This document shows, in pieces, positions 17,782 through 26,901 of a stretch of DNA of 64,000 nucleotides. Position 1 is the stretch's first letter. The number at the start of each line of letters is the position of its first letter. The position numbers were made by a program, and so were the translations under genes. Below the pieces are notes generated by a model. It saw only the letters and a list, made by a program, of their open reading frames with translations. It was not told the origin of the DNA and searched no databases. Source of the DNA: Diaphorobacter caeni (lineage in GTDB: Bacteria > Pseudomonadota > Gammaproteobacteria > Burkholderiales > Burkholderiaceae_C); assembly GCF_015354245.1 (NCBI RefSeq), contig NZ_JADKYZ010000003.1, positions 186,001 through 250,000 on the forward strand, written 5' to 3'.

Positions 17782-18005
17782 ATGGATTTCAAAACTCATA
17801 CCGTCACCCAGAACGATGGCGCGAGCGTCGTATCCGCCGCAAACGCACGCAGCCGTTCCTCCAGCCGCACCCATCCCATCTGCCCCGCATGGAACATCGG
17901 CCCGCCCTGCTGGTCTGTTTACATGGGTCTGTCGCCATTCCTTCAAAATCGCCCGGCATCATTCTTTTGTGAGCCGCACGATTTCAACGCCAGCGAAGGA
18001 ACGCC

Positions 18006-18569
18006 ATGAACCACCACCCCTACCGCTCGTCAGGCGCCAAATCAGGCATCGGCTGCGCCTCGCTGGCCCTTTACCTGTTTGCAGCCATCACCTCCACCGC
18101 CCATGCCGCGCAGACCTGCAGGGGCAGCATCAAGAACGCGGATATATCCAGTGACGTGGTCGTGGAGAGCTCATGCGTGATCGAGAACGCCAGCATTCAG
18201 GGGGCAGTGACCCTCCAGCCAGGAGCGTCACTGGTGCTGCGCAACACCACGATCTTCGGCTCCGTGAGCGGTGACAAGGTGAAAAGCATCGACGCGCAGG
18301 CTGCCCAGTTGCACAAAGGCATCGTGATCACCGGCGGCGCGAACCACGTCAAGTTCGTCGACAGCAGCGTCGCAGGCGGCGCGGCCTCGTTCTCGGGAGC
18401 CCGCAGCGTCGAGCTCGTCAACACCGTGATCGGCGACGCCCTGATGCTCCGGGATGGCTCCAGCAGCCTCAAGCTCGTGAACTCCACCGTCAACAAGGGG
18501 CTGAGCTGCGAGGGCCCTGTGAGCTACCAGGCGATCAGCAGCATCGTCAGCGGCCCTTTGAAATGCTGA
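18006..18569 (+). CDS. Secreted hypothetical protein, 187 aa, beta-solenoid-like
   Basis: A signal peptide (hydrophobic ~17-33, cleavage near AHA-AQT) is followed by short repeats rich in Val, Ser and Asn, such as VVVESSCVIENASIQGAVTLQPGASLVLRNTTIFGSV, which suggest a small right-handed beta-helix. Cys residues near both ends of the mature part may form disulfides. It probably acts in the periplasm or outside the cell. No enzyme motif seen. I do not recognise a named family. Confidence 0.6.
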   Translation: MNHHPYRSSGAKSGIGCASLALYLFAAITSTAHAAQTCRGSIKNADISSDVVVESSCVIENASIQGAVTLQPGASLVLRNTTIFGSVSGDKVKSIDAQAAQLHKGIVITGGANHVKFVDSSVAGGAASFSGARSVELVNTVIGDALMLRDGSSSLKLVNSTVNKGLSCEGPVSYQAISSIVSGPLKC

Positions 18570-18591
18570 CGGCAAAAAGCGCGCGCCCCAC

Positions 18592-18675
18592 TCAACCGCC
18601 CATACCAAAACGCCAGGTGAAATAGCAGGCGGCAACAATGCCGATGATCGCGAGGAGAGTCATGATGCGGGGCAT
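18592..18675 (-). CDS. Possible 27-residue single-pass membrane peptide
   Basis: The frame MPRIMTLLAIIGIVAACYF.. forms one hydrophobic helix followed by TWRFGMGG. AGGACA lies ~8 bases before the ATG at 18675. Small one-helix proteins of this type are common but hard to prove; coding status is uncertain. Confidence 0.35.
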   Translation of the reverse strand: MPRIMTLLAIIGIVAACYFTWRFGMGG

Positions 18676-18895
18676 GGAATGTGTCCTGAAGGATGGAAAA
18701 ACGCGGCTCACGGGTTGATTGCATCCACCATACATCTTGCACCGCCACTCGCCAAACATGGCGAATGCACTCATGTACTCCGCGGCCTACACACCCGCAG
18801 CACCAAAGGTTACAGCCGGCCATCCGGAAAGCGGCGAGACTGTCTTTTTGCCCAGTTCCATCGGCAAGAATCTTTCAAGCAAGGAATCCACAAGC

Positions 18896-19306
18896 ATGAC
18901 AAAAATTCTTCTGTCCGCCCTGCTCGCCTCGTCCTTTCTGGCGGCCTGCTCGTCCACGTCGACCAAGACCGCTGCGCCACCTCAGGCCGCCACATCATCA
19001 CCCACCACGGTGCTGAACGGCGTGCTCGTCGGCCCGAACCAGATGACGCTGTACGTGTTCGACAAGGACGTCGTGGGCTCGGGCAAGAGCGTCTGCAACG
19101 GCCCCTGCGCCACCAACTGGCCCCCGCTGGCCGCCCCTGCCAACGCCCAACCCATTGCGGACTGGAGCACGGTCACGCGTGACGACGGCGGCAAGCAGTG
19201 GGCCTACAAGGGTCGCCCGCTCTACACTTGGGCCAAGGATGCCAAGCCCGGCGACGCAACCGGCGACGGCATGGCCAACAACACCTGGCACACGGCCAAG
19301 CCCTGA
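18896..19306 (+). CDS. Predicted lipoprotein of the COG4315 type
   Basis: A 136-residue lipoprotein with a lipobox (LAAC) near residue 19, a Ser/Thr/Ala-rich linker, and a domain with LYVFDKD, CNGPCATNWPPL and WAYKGRPLYTWAKD, the pattern of the secreted repeat family seen in many Proteobacteria and Actinobacteria. Molecular function is unknown. I chose the ATG at 18896 because AAGGA lies before it and the signal peptide starts there; the frame extends upstream to 18719. A strong terminator follows. Confidence 0.8.
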   Translation: MTKILLSALLASSFLAACSSTSTKTAAPPQAATSSPTTVLNGVLVGPNQMTLYVFDKDVVGSGKSVCNGPCATNWPPLAAPANAQPIADWSTVTRDDGGKQWAYKGRPLYTWAKDAKPGDATGDGMANNTWHTAKP

Positions 19307-19335
19307 GCGACATCAACACGCTCCGAGCAGCACAG

Positions 19336-19364
19336 AAGCGGCCAGTCGGGCCGCTTTCTTTTTT
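19336..19364 (+). terminator. Rho-independent terminator after the lipoprotein gene
   Basis: AAGCGGCC (19336-19343) pairs with GGCCGCTT (19349-19356), followed by TCTTTTTT. Confidence 0.88.
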
Positions 19365-19385
19365 GAACACGCTCTTTTGGCCGCA

Positions 19386-19500
19386 TCATCCCTGCCGCTT
19401 GAGTCTGCGCCACAAAGTCGCGCGGCTCGCGCCCAGAATCTCGCAGGCACGCGCTCCCGCTCGACGTGCTGGCCAATGGTCTTTGAGCCGCGCCGCTCTT
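19386..19500 (-). pseudogene. Remnant of a Fis-type C-terminal HTH (NtrC-family activator)
   Basis: One minus-strand frame reads ACEILGASRATLWRRLKRQG and then stops at 19386-19388. This is the Fis-type DNA-binding end of sigma-54 activators such as PrpR or NtrC relatives. The upstream part of such a gene is missing; the next 400 bases encode an unrelated frame. I read it as a decayed gene end. Confidence 0.5.
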
Positions 19501-19899
19501 TCAATCACCCCATGTGAACAACGTTTCCCTGCCGTCTGCGTCAATCTGCAAAAAGACGTCGGAAAGGGATGGCACCTCTGGATAGTCGTCCTCGGGGTCG
19601 CATCGAACCATGCACCCCATGCCCCGCACCAGGAAACGCGCGAGCGCCGGGCTGTTCGGCCATGGCGTGCCGCTGTCGTGCCATGGTGCCCGACCCCGAG
19701 CCCTCAACCACACGCTGAGGAAACCATCGACACTCTCCGAAATGCTCAAGTGCAGGGTTTGATTTGAGTAAATATGTAAGTCCAGCTCGGGCACATGTTC
19801 CAGCTCCAGCTCGCCTAGTTCAGGCCGAAGCAAAGCGACGACGGCATTCCGATCCGCCGTCTGCACATAGACCTCGATATCCACTCGCTGCGACTGCAT
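19501..19899 (-). CDS. Hypothetical protein, 132 aa
   Basis: A soluble acidic protein (MQSQRVDIEVYVQTADRNAVVALL... to a C-terminal FTWGD) with strand-helix alternation and no signal or membrane segment. The start at 19899 is preferred over 19923 because GAAG lies upstream and the fold seems to begin at MQSQ. I do not recognise the family. It overlaps the possible start of the HTH remnant. Confidence 0.55.
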   Translation of the reverse strand: MQSQRVDIEVYVQTADRNAVVALLRPELGELELEHVPELDLHIYSNQTLHLSISESVDGFLSVWLRARGRAPWHDSGTPWPNSPALARFLVRGMGCMVRCDPEDDYPEVPSLSDVFLQIDADGRETLFTWGD

Positions 19900-19923
19900 G
19901 GCGGCATCTTCGCACAAGCACAA

Positions 19924-20362
19924 CCAGCGCTTTCGGTGTCGTCAGCCCCGAACACACCCTGACAGTTGGTAGCGTTTTGCAAATTGCACCCTTCGTCTTT
20001 GTCTAAAATTCCTGCCAGCAAGGACAATTGATGGGGAACTTGATGGCGCATTGCGCGTCCATCTTCGGTTCCACATCCCTTCGCCGATGCGATCAAGAAT
20101 CTTTTGAACGCGTCAGCTGCACTCGTGCCCCGGCACTCCATTTGCCGGCCCAGGCAGTTCGGATGTTGGATGTCGGGAGCGGAAGCGGAAGCGCTGCATG
20201 TCTGAATGGCCTGAAGCCCCCCAGACGACGCCCGCTCCCGCGCGGCGCGGTGCGCCAACCACCCACGCGGGGAACCCTGAACGACAGGACCCCATGATGG
20301 GCCTGGCAGCAGGACAACGCATGAATGGATCACTGGTTGATCAAATTGGATAAACAAGCGGG
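19924..20362. other. Gene-free interval
   Basis: No supported gene in ~440 bases. A small plus-strand frame at 20028 has shadow-like composition. The promoter of the acyltransferase probably lies here, but I see no distinctive site. Confidence 0.35.
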
Positions 20363-21541
20363 ATGACTGCGCGTCGTTCAGAACTGGAGGTGCTCGTTTT
20401 GGCCGGAACCGAATACAAACTGCAATACAACCCTGCCCTTGACGGCCTGCGTGGCGTCGCGATCCTGCTGGTGCTGCTCTCGCATGCCCATGTGCCGCTG
20501 TTTGATGGCGCATTCTTCGGCGTCGATCTGTTCTTCGTGCTGAGCGGCTTTCTGATCACCTCGCTGCTGCTCGTCGAATACAACAGCAAGGGCCGACTCG
20601 ACTACTGGCGCTTCTACAAGCGCCGGTTCTGGCGGCTGATGCCGGCGCTCGCGCTGTTTCTGCTGGCCTATTGCATCTTTGCTCCGATGATCTGGCCCGA
20701 GCTCACCGACGTCTACTCCGACTCGCTGGTCTCCATCCTCTATCTGGCGGACTATGGCATCGCGTTCTTCGACAGCCCGGACACCATCCTGCACATGTGG
20801 TCGCTCTCGGTCGAGGAGCATTTCTATCTGGTCTGGCCGCCGCTGCTGGTGCTGCTTTTGCGCTTCGCGACGCCCGGCAAGGTCTGGCGCTCGATCCTGC
20901 TGCTGTGGATCATGGCCTGGGCGTGGCGCGTCATGTGGGTGTTTCAGGGTCAGCAGTTCTACGAGATCTTCTTTCGCTTCGATACCCGCGCTACGGGCCT
21001 GCTCGCCGGCGCTCTGCTGGCGGCGCTGATGCTCGAGAAGCCCGCATTCACGCAGAACATCAAAAAGAACTTCGCGCATCTGATGTGGTTTCCACTGGCC
21101 GTGCCGCTGCTCATGGAATTGGCCTGGGACAACCAGCAGGCGATGATCTGGGGCATCACCATCGTGGAGTGCGCCGCGCTGGTCGTGCTGATGGCAGTTC
21201 AGCGCCAGTCGGGCATCGTCTACGAGATGCTCTGCGCGCCCGCGCTGATCAAGCTGGGCAAGCTCTCGTATGGCGTCTATCTCTGGCACTATCCGGTCGT
21301 GCGCTATCTGCGTGCGGAGTTCTCGTGGCCGGTCGTCGTGGTCGCGGGCCTGATCATTTCGGTGGCGCTGTCCGCCCTGTCCTTCTACACCATCGAGCGC
21401 TGGGCGCTGCGTGTGCGCGACGGCAAGCGCACCCCCAAGGCCAAACCCGCCACATCGGGCCGCGTCGAGCCTTGGTTGCAGGGCGGCTCCAATGGCTCGG
21501 GCGGCAATCTGGCGATGGCCGTGCAGAATCGGCACCGCTGA
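20363..21541 (+). CDS. Membrane acyltransferase 3 family protein
   Basis: A 392-residue integral membrane protein with about ten hydrophobic segments. The family signatures are LDGLRGVAILLVLLSH (residues ~27-42, with the likely catalytic His), FFGVDLFFVLSGFLIT and WRFYKRRFWRLMP. Such proteins move acyl groups, often acetyl, onto sugars of the cell surface (OatA and O-antigen acetylases). The usual C-terminal SGNH domain is absent; the last ~40 residues are a basic, glycine-rich cytoplasmic tail. The acceptor is unknown. Confidence 0.85.
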   Translation: MTARRSELEVLVLAGTEYKLQYNPALDGLRGVAILLVLLSHAHVPLFDGAFFGVDLFFVLSGFLITSLLLVEYNSKGRLDYWRFYKRRFWRLMPALALFLLAYCIFAPMIWPELTDVYSDSLVSILYLADYGIAFFDSPDTILHMWSLSVEEHFYLVWPPLLVLLLRFATPGKVWRSILLLWIMAWAWRVMWVFQGQQFYEIFFRFDTRATGLLAGALLAALMLEKPAFTQNIKKNFAHLMWFPLAVPLLMELAWDNQQAMIWGITIVECAALVVLMAVQRQSGIVYEMLCAPALIKLGKLSYGVYLWHYPVVRYLRAEFSWPVVVVAGLIISVALSALSFYTIERWALRVRDGKRTPKAKPATSGRVEPWLQGGSNGSGGNLAMAVQNRHR

Positions 21542-21560
21542 CAACGCGCAGCCTCCTGCA

Positions 21561-21583
21561 TTCCGGGGAGCAATTCCCCGGAA
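21561..21583 (+). terminator. Hairpin after the acyltransferase gene
   Basis: TTCCGGGGA pairs with TCCCCGGAA around a short loop, ~20 bases after the stop. There is no T tract, so termination is uncertain. Confidence 0.4.
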
Positions 21584-21764
21584 TCGCAAACCACTCTTGA
21601 AAATGTCGGTTATCTGAAACACCCGCAGTGCACAGGACAGGCGCTGTGCCGCTACACTGCGCACTGCGCTTGCGGCTCGGGGTTTCCTGCAGTCACCAAG
21701 CGCTTTTTGTTCGCTTTTTTTCCTGGCTACGCAGGCTGCACCTCTCCTCGCCAACGTCCACAAC

Positions 21765-23111
21765 ATGTCCGCTGTCTTCAATTTCACCTTTGTCCCCTGG
21801 TTCCGGTCCGTGGCTCCCTATATCCACAAGTTCCGACACCAGACCTTCGTGGTGGGCATCACGGGCGAGGCCATTGCGGCGGGCAAGCTGCAGGGCATCG
21901 TGCAGGATCTGGCGCTGATCCAGGCCATGGGCGTCAAGCTGGTGCTGGTGCACGGTTTTCGCCCACAGGTCAACGAGCAACTGCGCGCCAAGGGCCACGA
22001 GCCGCAGTATTCGCACGGAATCCGCATCACCGACGAGGTGGCGCTCGACTGCGCGCAGGAAGCCGCCGGTCAGCTGCGCTACGAGATCGAGGCCGCGTTC
22101 AGCCAGGGCCTGCCCAATACGCCAATGGCCGATGCGCGCGTGCGCGTCATCTCCGGCAACTTCCTCACCGCGCGGCCCGTGGGCATCGTGGACGGGGTCA
22201 ACTTCAAGCATTCGGGCCTCGTTCGCAAGGTCGACGTGGAAGGCATTCAGCGCACGCTCGAATCCGAGGCCATGGTGCTGATCTCGCCGTTCGGCTTCTC
22301 TCCTACCGGCGAGGCGTTCAACCTCACCATGGAAGAAGTCGCCACGCGCGTGGCCATTGAGCTGCACGCCGACAAGCTGCTGTTCCTGAGCGAAATTCCC
22401 GGCATTCTCGTCAAGCCGCTAGAGCCGGAGAGCGAAGACAACCCCATCGACACCGAACTGCCGCTGGCCGCGGCGCGCCTGCTGCTCGCCCAACTGCCGC
22501 CGCCACAGTCGCCCGCCGACGTGGGCTTCTATCTGCAGCACTGCGTGCGCGCCTGCGAACACGGCGTGGAGCGCAGCCACATCCTGCCGTTCGCGGTGGA
22601 TGGCTCGCTGCTGCTTGAAATCTACGTGCACGACGGCATCGGCACCATGATCATCGACGAGAAGCTCGAAGAGCTGCGCGAGGCCACCATCGACGACGTG
22701 GGCGGCATCATCCAGCTGATCGAGCCGTTCGAGAAGGATGGCACGCTCGTCAAGCGCGACCGCACCGAGATCGAGCGCGATATCTCCAGCTACACCGTCA
22801 TCGAGCACGACGGAGTGATCTTCGGCTGCGCGGCCTTCTACCCCTACCCCGAAGCCAGCACCGCCGAAATGGCGGCCGTCACCGTCTCCCCCATGAGCCA
22901 GGGCACGGGCGACGGCGAAAAGCTGCTCAAGCGCATCGAGCAGCGCGCCCGCGCCATGGGCCTCAAGACCCTGTTCGTGCTCACCACCCGCACGATGCAC
23001 TGGTTCATCAAGCGCGGCTTTCAGCCCGTTGATCCCGATTGGCTGCCCGAGGCCCGCAAGAAAAAGTACAACTGGGACCGCAAGAGCCAGGTGCTGGTCA
23101 AGCACCTCTGA
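21765..23111 (+). CDS. argA: Amino-acid N-acetyltransferase (N-acetylglutamate synthase)
   Basis: A 448-residue bifunctional-fold protein. Residues ~20-290 form an amino-acid-kinase-like domain (LVLVHGFRPQVNEQL, HGIRITDEVAL). Residues ~300-440 form a GNAT acetyltransferase domain (AAVTVSPMSQGTGDGEKLLKRIE, the acetyl-CoA loop). It transfers acetyl from acetyl-CoA to glutamate, the first step of arginine synthesis, and is usually inhibited by arginine through the kinase-like domain. Length is normal. It stands alone, as is common in Burkholderiales. Confidence 0.93.
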   Translation: MSAVFNFTFVPWFRSVAPYIHKFRHQTFVVGITGEAIAAGKLQGIVQDLALIQAMGVKLVLVHGFRPQVNEQLRAKGHEPQYSHGIRITDEVALDCAQEAAGQLRYEIEAAFSQGLPNTPMADARVRVISGNFLTARPVGIVDGVNFKHSGLVRKVDVEGIQRTLESEAMVLISPFGFSPTGEAFNLTMEEVATRVAIELHADKLLFLSEIPGILVKPLEPESEDNPIDTELPLAAARLLLAQLPPPQSPADVGFYLQHCVRACEHGVERSHILPFAVDGSLLLEIYVHDGIGTMIIDEKLEELREATIDDVGGIIQLIEPFEKDGTLVKRDRTEIERDISSYTVIEHDGVIFGCAAFYPYPEASTAEMAAVTVSPMSQGTGDGEKLLKRIEQRARAMGLKTLFVLTTRTMHWFIKRGFQPVDPDWLPEARKKKYNWDRKSQVLVKHL

Positions 23112-23219
23112 GAGCCCTATGGAACGCGTCGCTCCCCGCGCCTTGGTGCGGCGGGTCGGCGAAGGCACGACCAGCGCACGACATCGACGCCGCCAAGCGG
23201 CGCCGATCCGGGGCGGAAA

Positions 23220-24203
23220 TCAGGGTTTCTGAACGAGTTCGGGGTGGGTGATGGAGAGCGCTTCCCAATCGGTGCGCTGCTGCAGGAACAATCTGTCCAT
23301 CACCTTGGGAGTGCTGCTTCCCGCCCGCGCGCCCATCTCCGCCAGCCGCGAGGCGAAATCCCCCGCATCGACCACCTTGCGCACCGCCTGGTTGAGCAGA
23401 TCCAGCCGATCTCCCGCGATCTCGGAGGGAGCTTGCACCCCGTACCAGACCGTCATCACGAAATTCACCCCGTTTTCCACGAAGGTCGGCACTTCCGGCA
23501 ATGTCGGCAACAGGCGCTTGGCCGATGAAATGCCCAGCGCGCGCAGCTTGCCCGCCTGAATCTGCGGCAGCACGACGGGCACAAGCGCGAACGCCGAATC
23601 GACCTGACTGGACAGAGTGTCCGTCACCGCCTGCGCCCCGCCCTTGTACGGAACGTGCAGCACATCCACGCCGGCGGCCATCTTGAAGCGCTCGACATAG
23701 GTGTCGAGTTGCGCGCTGGCGACCGAATACTTGCCGGGCTCGCTGCGCGCCGCATCGACGAATTCGCGCGACGTGCGGAACGCCGCCTCCGGGCTGGTGG
23801 CGAGCATGAACGGCACCTCGGCCACGGTGCTCACCGACGTCAGCGCTTCATCGGGGTCGAACGACGGCCTGGGTCCAAAGATGCTGTTGACGATCAATGC
23901 ACTGCCGCCGAACAGCAGCGTGTAGCCATCCGCCTTGGACCTGGCTACATAGTCCGATCCTATATTGGTCGCCGCACCGGGGCGGTTGTCCACGACGACG
24001 GACTGCCCCAGTTCCCGGCTCATGCCCTCGGCCAGAATGCGGGCGATCACGTCGGTGCTCCCTCCCGGCGGGAACGGCACGACGATGCGAATGCTCTGCG
24101 ACGGAAAGTCCTCTGCGGGAGCTGCACGCGCTGACGTGGCGCTGACCGCGCACAGAAGCGTTGCAAAAATGACTTCGGCTATTGACCGCCGACCTGTTCT
24201 CAT
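23220..24203 (-). CDS. Bug-family periplasmic substrate-binding protein
   Basis: A 327-residue extracytoplasmic solute receptor of the tripartite tricarboxylate transporter type. The signal peptide ends near SARA-APA. The mature start IRIVVPFPPGGSTDVIARILAEGM and VVDNRPGAATNIGSDYVARSKADGYTLL are Bug hallmarks. It binds carboxylates or related small molecules; the ligand is unknown. No TctAB membrane genes lie nearby, typical of the expanded Bug set in Comamonadaceae. GAGGG precedes the ATG at 24203. Divergent from a MarR gene, 96 bases away. Confidence 0.92.
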   Translation of the reverse strand: MRTGRRSIAEVIFATLLCAVSATSARAAPAEDFPSQSIRIVVPFPPGGSTDVIARILAEGMSRELGQSVVVDNRPGAATNIGSDYVARSKADGYTLLFGGSALIVNSIFGPRPSFDPDEALTSVSTVAEVPFMLATSPEAAFRTSREFVDAARSEPGKYSVASAQLDTYVERFKMAAGVDVLHVPYKGGAQAVTDTLSSQVDSAFALVPVVLPQIQAGKLRALGISSAKRLLPTLPEVPTFVENGVNFVMTVWYGVQAPSEIAGDRLDLLNQAVRKVVDAGDFASRLAEMGARAGSSTPKVMDRLFLQQRTDWEALSITHPELVQKP

Positions 24204-24299
24204 AAACCCTCACCCTCTGTTACTGTCATCATTTTTTATCAATTTAGCGCATCAATGACGATCCATTGCAGATTCTATGCAAGATAATATTATTTAACT

Positions 24300-24761
24300 A
24301 TGCACACAAAAGAACAATTGGACGAGCTGCGACAAAAACGCCGCTACGGCGTTGGACGCATGCTCTTGCTGGCCCGCAAGGACTTTGTCGCCCGACTGCA
24401 CTCCGTCATGGGGGATCAACTCAAGGATCTGCCGCCCGCTGCGGGCGGCATGCTTCCGTACATTGATCTGGAGGGAACACGCGGCACCGAGCTCGCTCGC
24501 CGCATGGGGGTCAGCAAGCAGGCCGCCGGCAAGGCGGTGCGCGATCTCGAGTCGACGGGCCTTGTCACCCGCGTCCAGGATCTCTCCGACGCGCGCGCCT
24601 TCAAGGTTCAGTTCTCCACCAAGGGGCTGGAGTACATGATGAAGATGCACGAGGCCATCGACCAGATCGAGGCCGATTATGCGCGCCTCCTCGGCCAGGA
24701 AAAGGCACAGACGCTGAGGGAAGCCCTCTGCGAAATCGCCTACCGACACCCGCTGCCCTGA
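24300..24761 (+). CDS. MarR-family transcriptional regulator
   Basis: A 153-residue winged-helix protein. The recognition region is RGTELARRMGVSKQAAGKAVRDLESTGLVTRVQDLSDARAF (residues ~60-100), with helical dimerisation ends. It is transcribed away from the Bug protein gene; the short shared promoter suggests that it controls itself and that gene. Ligand unknown. Confidence 0.85.
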   Translation: MHTKEQLDELRQKRRYGVGRMLLLARKDFVARLHSVMGDQLKDLPPAAGGMLPYIDLEGTRGTELARRMGVSKQAAGKAVRDLESTGLVTRVQDLSDARAFKVQFSTKGLEYMMKMHEAIDQIEADYARLLGQEKAQTLREALCEIAYRHPLP

Positions 24762-25256
24762 TCATTTTTGCCGGCGCATGAGCGCCGCGCGCCCGCCAAA
24801 GCACGCCTGCACGCATTTGCGGCATCGCCGCAGGCGTGCCCACGCGCGTACGCAAGCCCACTCAATACAACTTGATTGTCGATAGAACAATACAATTGTT
24901 TACAAACTCGACGATCTTGGACAAATGACCAGCGGTCCGGTCCACTTGCTTGAGTTTTTTGATCGGTTTCTGCGTCGCCAATCACCCATGAACGCCTGTA
25001 CCGGCACGGATTGCGCCGTTCCAGTGCTGCATTTTTTGCAGAGATCACAGTTTTCAAAATCCAGCAAGCGAAATTAAGAACGGTAAGCCGATCCTTTGAT
25101 TTCAATCAACTTAATCTATTAGCTACTTTCGAAACCAGTTGTTAAAAACCTCTCAGGCGTCCAAGCGGATCGAGAGGGTGGGCGGTCGGGTCACCCCAAC
25201 CTGCAGATCCTCCGAAACGCCGAGCCTTCATTCGACATTTTTGCGAGAGGTGACAT
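24762..25256. other. Gene-free interval with a hairpin and AT-rich promoter DNA
   Basis: CACGCCTGC...GCAGGCGTG near 24805-24840 forms a stem that could end MarR transcription. From about 24870 the DNA becomes AT-rich and probably holds the promoter of the MHYT gene. No gene supported. Confidence 0.4.
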
Positions 25257-26048
25257 ATGGGAACAGTGGTCAATACCAGCTACAACATGGATCTCGTTGT
25301 GCTGTCTTATGTGATTTCGGTGATCGGCGCCTTCATCGCGCTTTTCTCGGCTGGCCGCCTGCGCCCCAACGGCAAGAACCGTCAGGCCTACCTGTTCAGC
25401 GTCGCCAGCGCGGGCGTCGCACTCGGCGGCATCGGCGTGTGGTCCATGCACTTCATCGCCATGCTGGCGTTGCGCATGGACGTGGGACTCGGATATTCGG
25501 TGTGGGAGACGCTGATCTCCCTGGTTGCCGCCATCGCCATCTCCGGCTTCGCCTTTCATTTCGTCGCGCTCAACCCCACCAGCCTGCCGCGCCTGCTCAT
25601 CGCCGGTGCCACGCTGGGGCTCGGTGCGGTGGTCATGCATTACCTCGGCATGTACGGCATGCGCTTCGCAGGTCATTTCCAATGGGACTACGCCCGCGTC
25701 GGCATCTCGGTGCTGATCGCGCTCGTGGCGGCCACCGCGGCGCTCTGGCTGGCGTTCAACACGCGCGCGCTGAGCACCCGGGTGACGGCCGCCTTCGTGA
25801 TGGCGATCGCCGTCTGCGCGATGCACTACACGGGCATGAGCGCTGCGGAGTTCATCTGCACCACCGACAACCGCCGCGCCATCCCCACGGGCTTCGACAT
25901 CGTGAGCGTGCTGGATCTGCCGATGATGGTGATCACGCTGGCCGTGGGCATGTCGGTCGCGTTGCTGGTGGACCTGGCCTTCGTTTCCTTCCAAGACAAC
26001 AGCGCGATGCGCAACCGCCGCGAGTTTGCGGCATCCCAACACCATTGA
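25257..26048 (+). CDS. MHYT-domain integral membrane sensor
   Basis: A 263-residue protein with seven predicted membrane segments and the repeated MHYT motifs, here MHFIAML, MHYLGMY and MHYTGMS. The His and Met residues are thought to bind a metal and to sense oxygen, CO or NO. In most relatives this domain is fused to GGDEF/EAL or to a kinase. Here the output domain is absent and the protein ends in a short soluble tail. It is followed by a long gap, so no partner is obvious. GAGAGGTGAC precedes the start. Confidence 0.85.
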   Translation: MGTVVNTSYNMDLVVLSYVISVIGAFIALFSAGRLRPNGKNRQAYLFSVASAGVALGGIGVWSMHFIAMLALRMDVGLGYSVWETLISLVAAIAISGFAFHFVALNPTSLPRLLIAGATLGLGAVVMHYLGMYGMRFAGHFQWDYARVGISVLIALVAATAALWLAFNTRALSTRVTAAFVMAIAVCAMHYTGMSAAEFICTTDNRRAIPTGFDIVSVLDLPMMVITLAVGMSVALLVDLAFVSFQDNSAMRNRREFAASQHH

Positions 26049-26518
26049 GTTGAACTGAACAGGCGCTGCCCCCAGCGCCGACGTCCGGGCCCGACCCGGC
26101 ATTGCGAGATCTCCTGCGGGAGCGGTGCCCTGGCGCATCGCTCCCTTTTTTTCGTTTGTCGTCCCCTCACCCATTCCACCCTTCCACCTACCGCCACGCC
26201 ATCCACCGTTCCGGTGCATGGGTCGCCCCGGCCTTGGGCTCCACCTCCGCGGACCGGCACCTTTCAAGTGCCTGCAAGCGCTTCTCAGGTGGCCCGGAAT
26301 TTGCAATCCCAGCACATCTCAGTGAAAACCACTACACATATGTATTGTTAACTTTATCCATAACTGTCTACACTTGCTTAGACACTAATATCGAGCATCG
26401 TAAGTCAATGAGTCCATTGGCAACTTTGTACTGATAGGTGCAGCCTTCACGCGTCGTTCCGCACCTCTTCTTTCCACGGATCGACGCGTGCTTCCTTCAT
26501 TGTTTTCCGGAGATTTCC
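26049..26518. other. Long 5' region of the ridA-dadA-liv operon
   Basis: No gene in 470 bases. The region holds an AT-rich promoter-like stretch (26330-26400) with the motif shared with the region around 38714. Confidence 0.5.
26360..26384 (+). promoter_or_regulatory. Candidate operator shared with the IPFOR/GntR promoter region
   Basis: ATAACTGTCTACACTT (26360-26375) recurs exactly, in reverse orientation, at 38714-38729. It overlaps a perfect inverted repeat TGTCTA-N8-TAGACA (26365-26384). A likely binding site for the GntR protein encoded at 38916; the regulator assignment is inference. Confidence 0.6.
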
Positions 26519-26866
26519 ATGAGCATCAAGCGCCTTCACACCAACGCCCGCATGAGCCAGTCCGTCATCGCCAATGGCTTTGTCTTTCTGGCCGGTCAGG
26601 TCGCCACCGACACCGCCAAGAACGTGGCCGGTCAGACCCAGGAGATTCTCGACAAGATCGACGCGCTGCTCGCCGAGTCCGGCAGCGACAAGACCAAGAT
26701 CGTGCAGGCCACGATCTGGCTGGCCGATCACCAGACCTTCAACGAAATGAACGGCGTCTGGGACGCCTGGGTACCCGAAGGCAATGCGCCCGCGCGTGCC
26801 TGCGTCGAATCGGCCCTCGCCTTTCCTCCCTACACCGTCGAGATCGGCGTGATCGCCACCGTCTGA
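26519..26866 (+). CDS. RidA-family enamine/imine deaminase, copy 1
   Basis: A 115-residue Rid protein. The conserved Arg is in APARACVES near the C-terminus, with the family start RLHTNARMSQSVIANGFVFLAGQVA. RidA proteins hydrolyse reactive imines and enamines released by amino-acid-oxidising or PLP enzymes. It is the first gene of an operon whose second gene is a D-amino-acid dehydrogenase, an enzyme that makes imines, so the job fits. A paralogue at 39799 is about 83% identical. Confidence 0.9.
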   Translation: MSIKRLHTNARMSQSVIANGFVFLAGQVATDTAKNVAGQTQEILDKIDALLAESGSDKTKIVQATIWLADHQTFNEMNGVWDAWVPEGNAPARACVESALAFPPYTVEIGVIATV

Positions 26867-26901
26867 GGCCCTCGCCAACCGAACGACAAGGGCTGCCACA
26901 C

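Noticed and set aside
20028-20297. An 89-residue plus-strand frame before the acyltransferase
   Set aside because: A GSGSGSA stretch resembles a methyltransferase motif by chance, but the rest is proline/arginine-rich and not protein-like.
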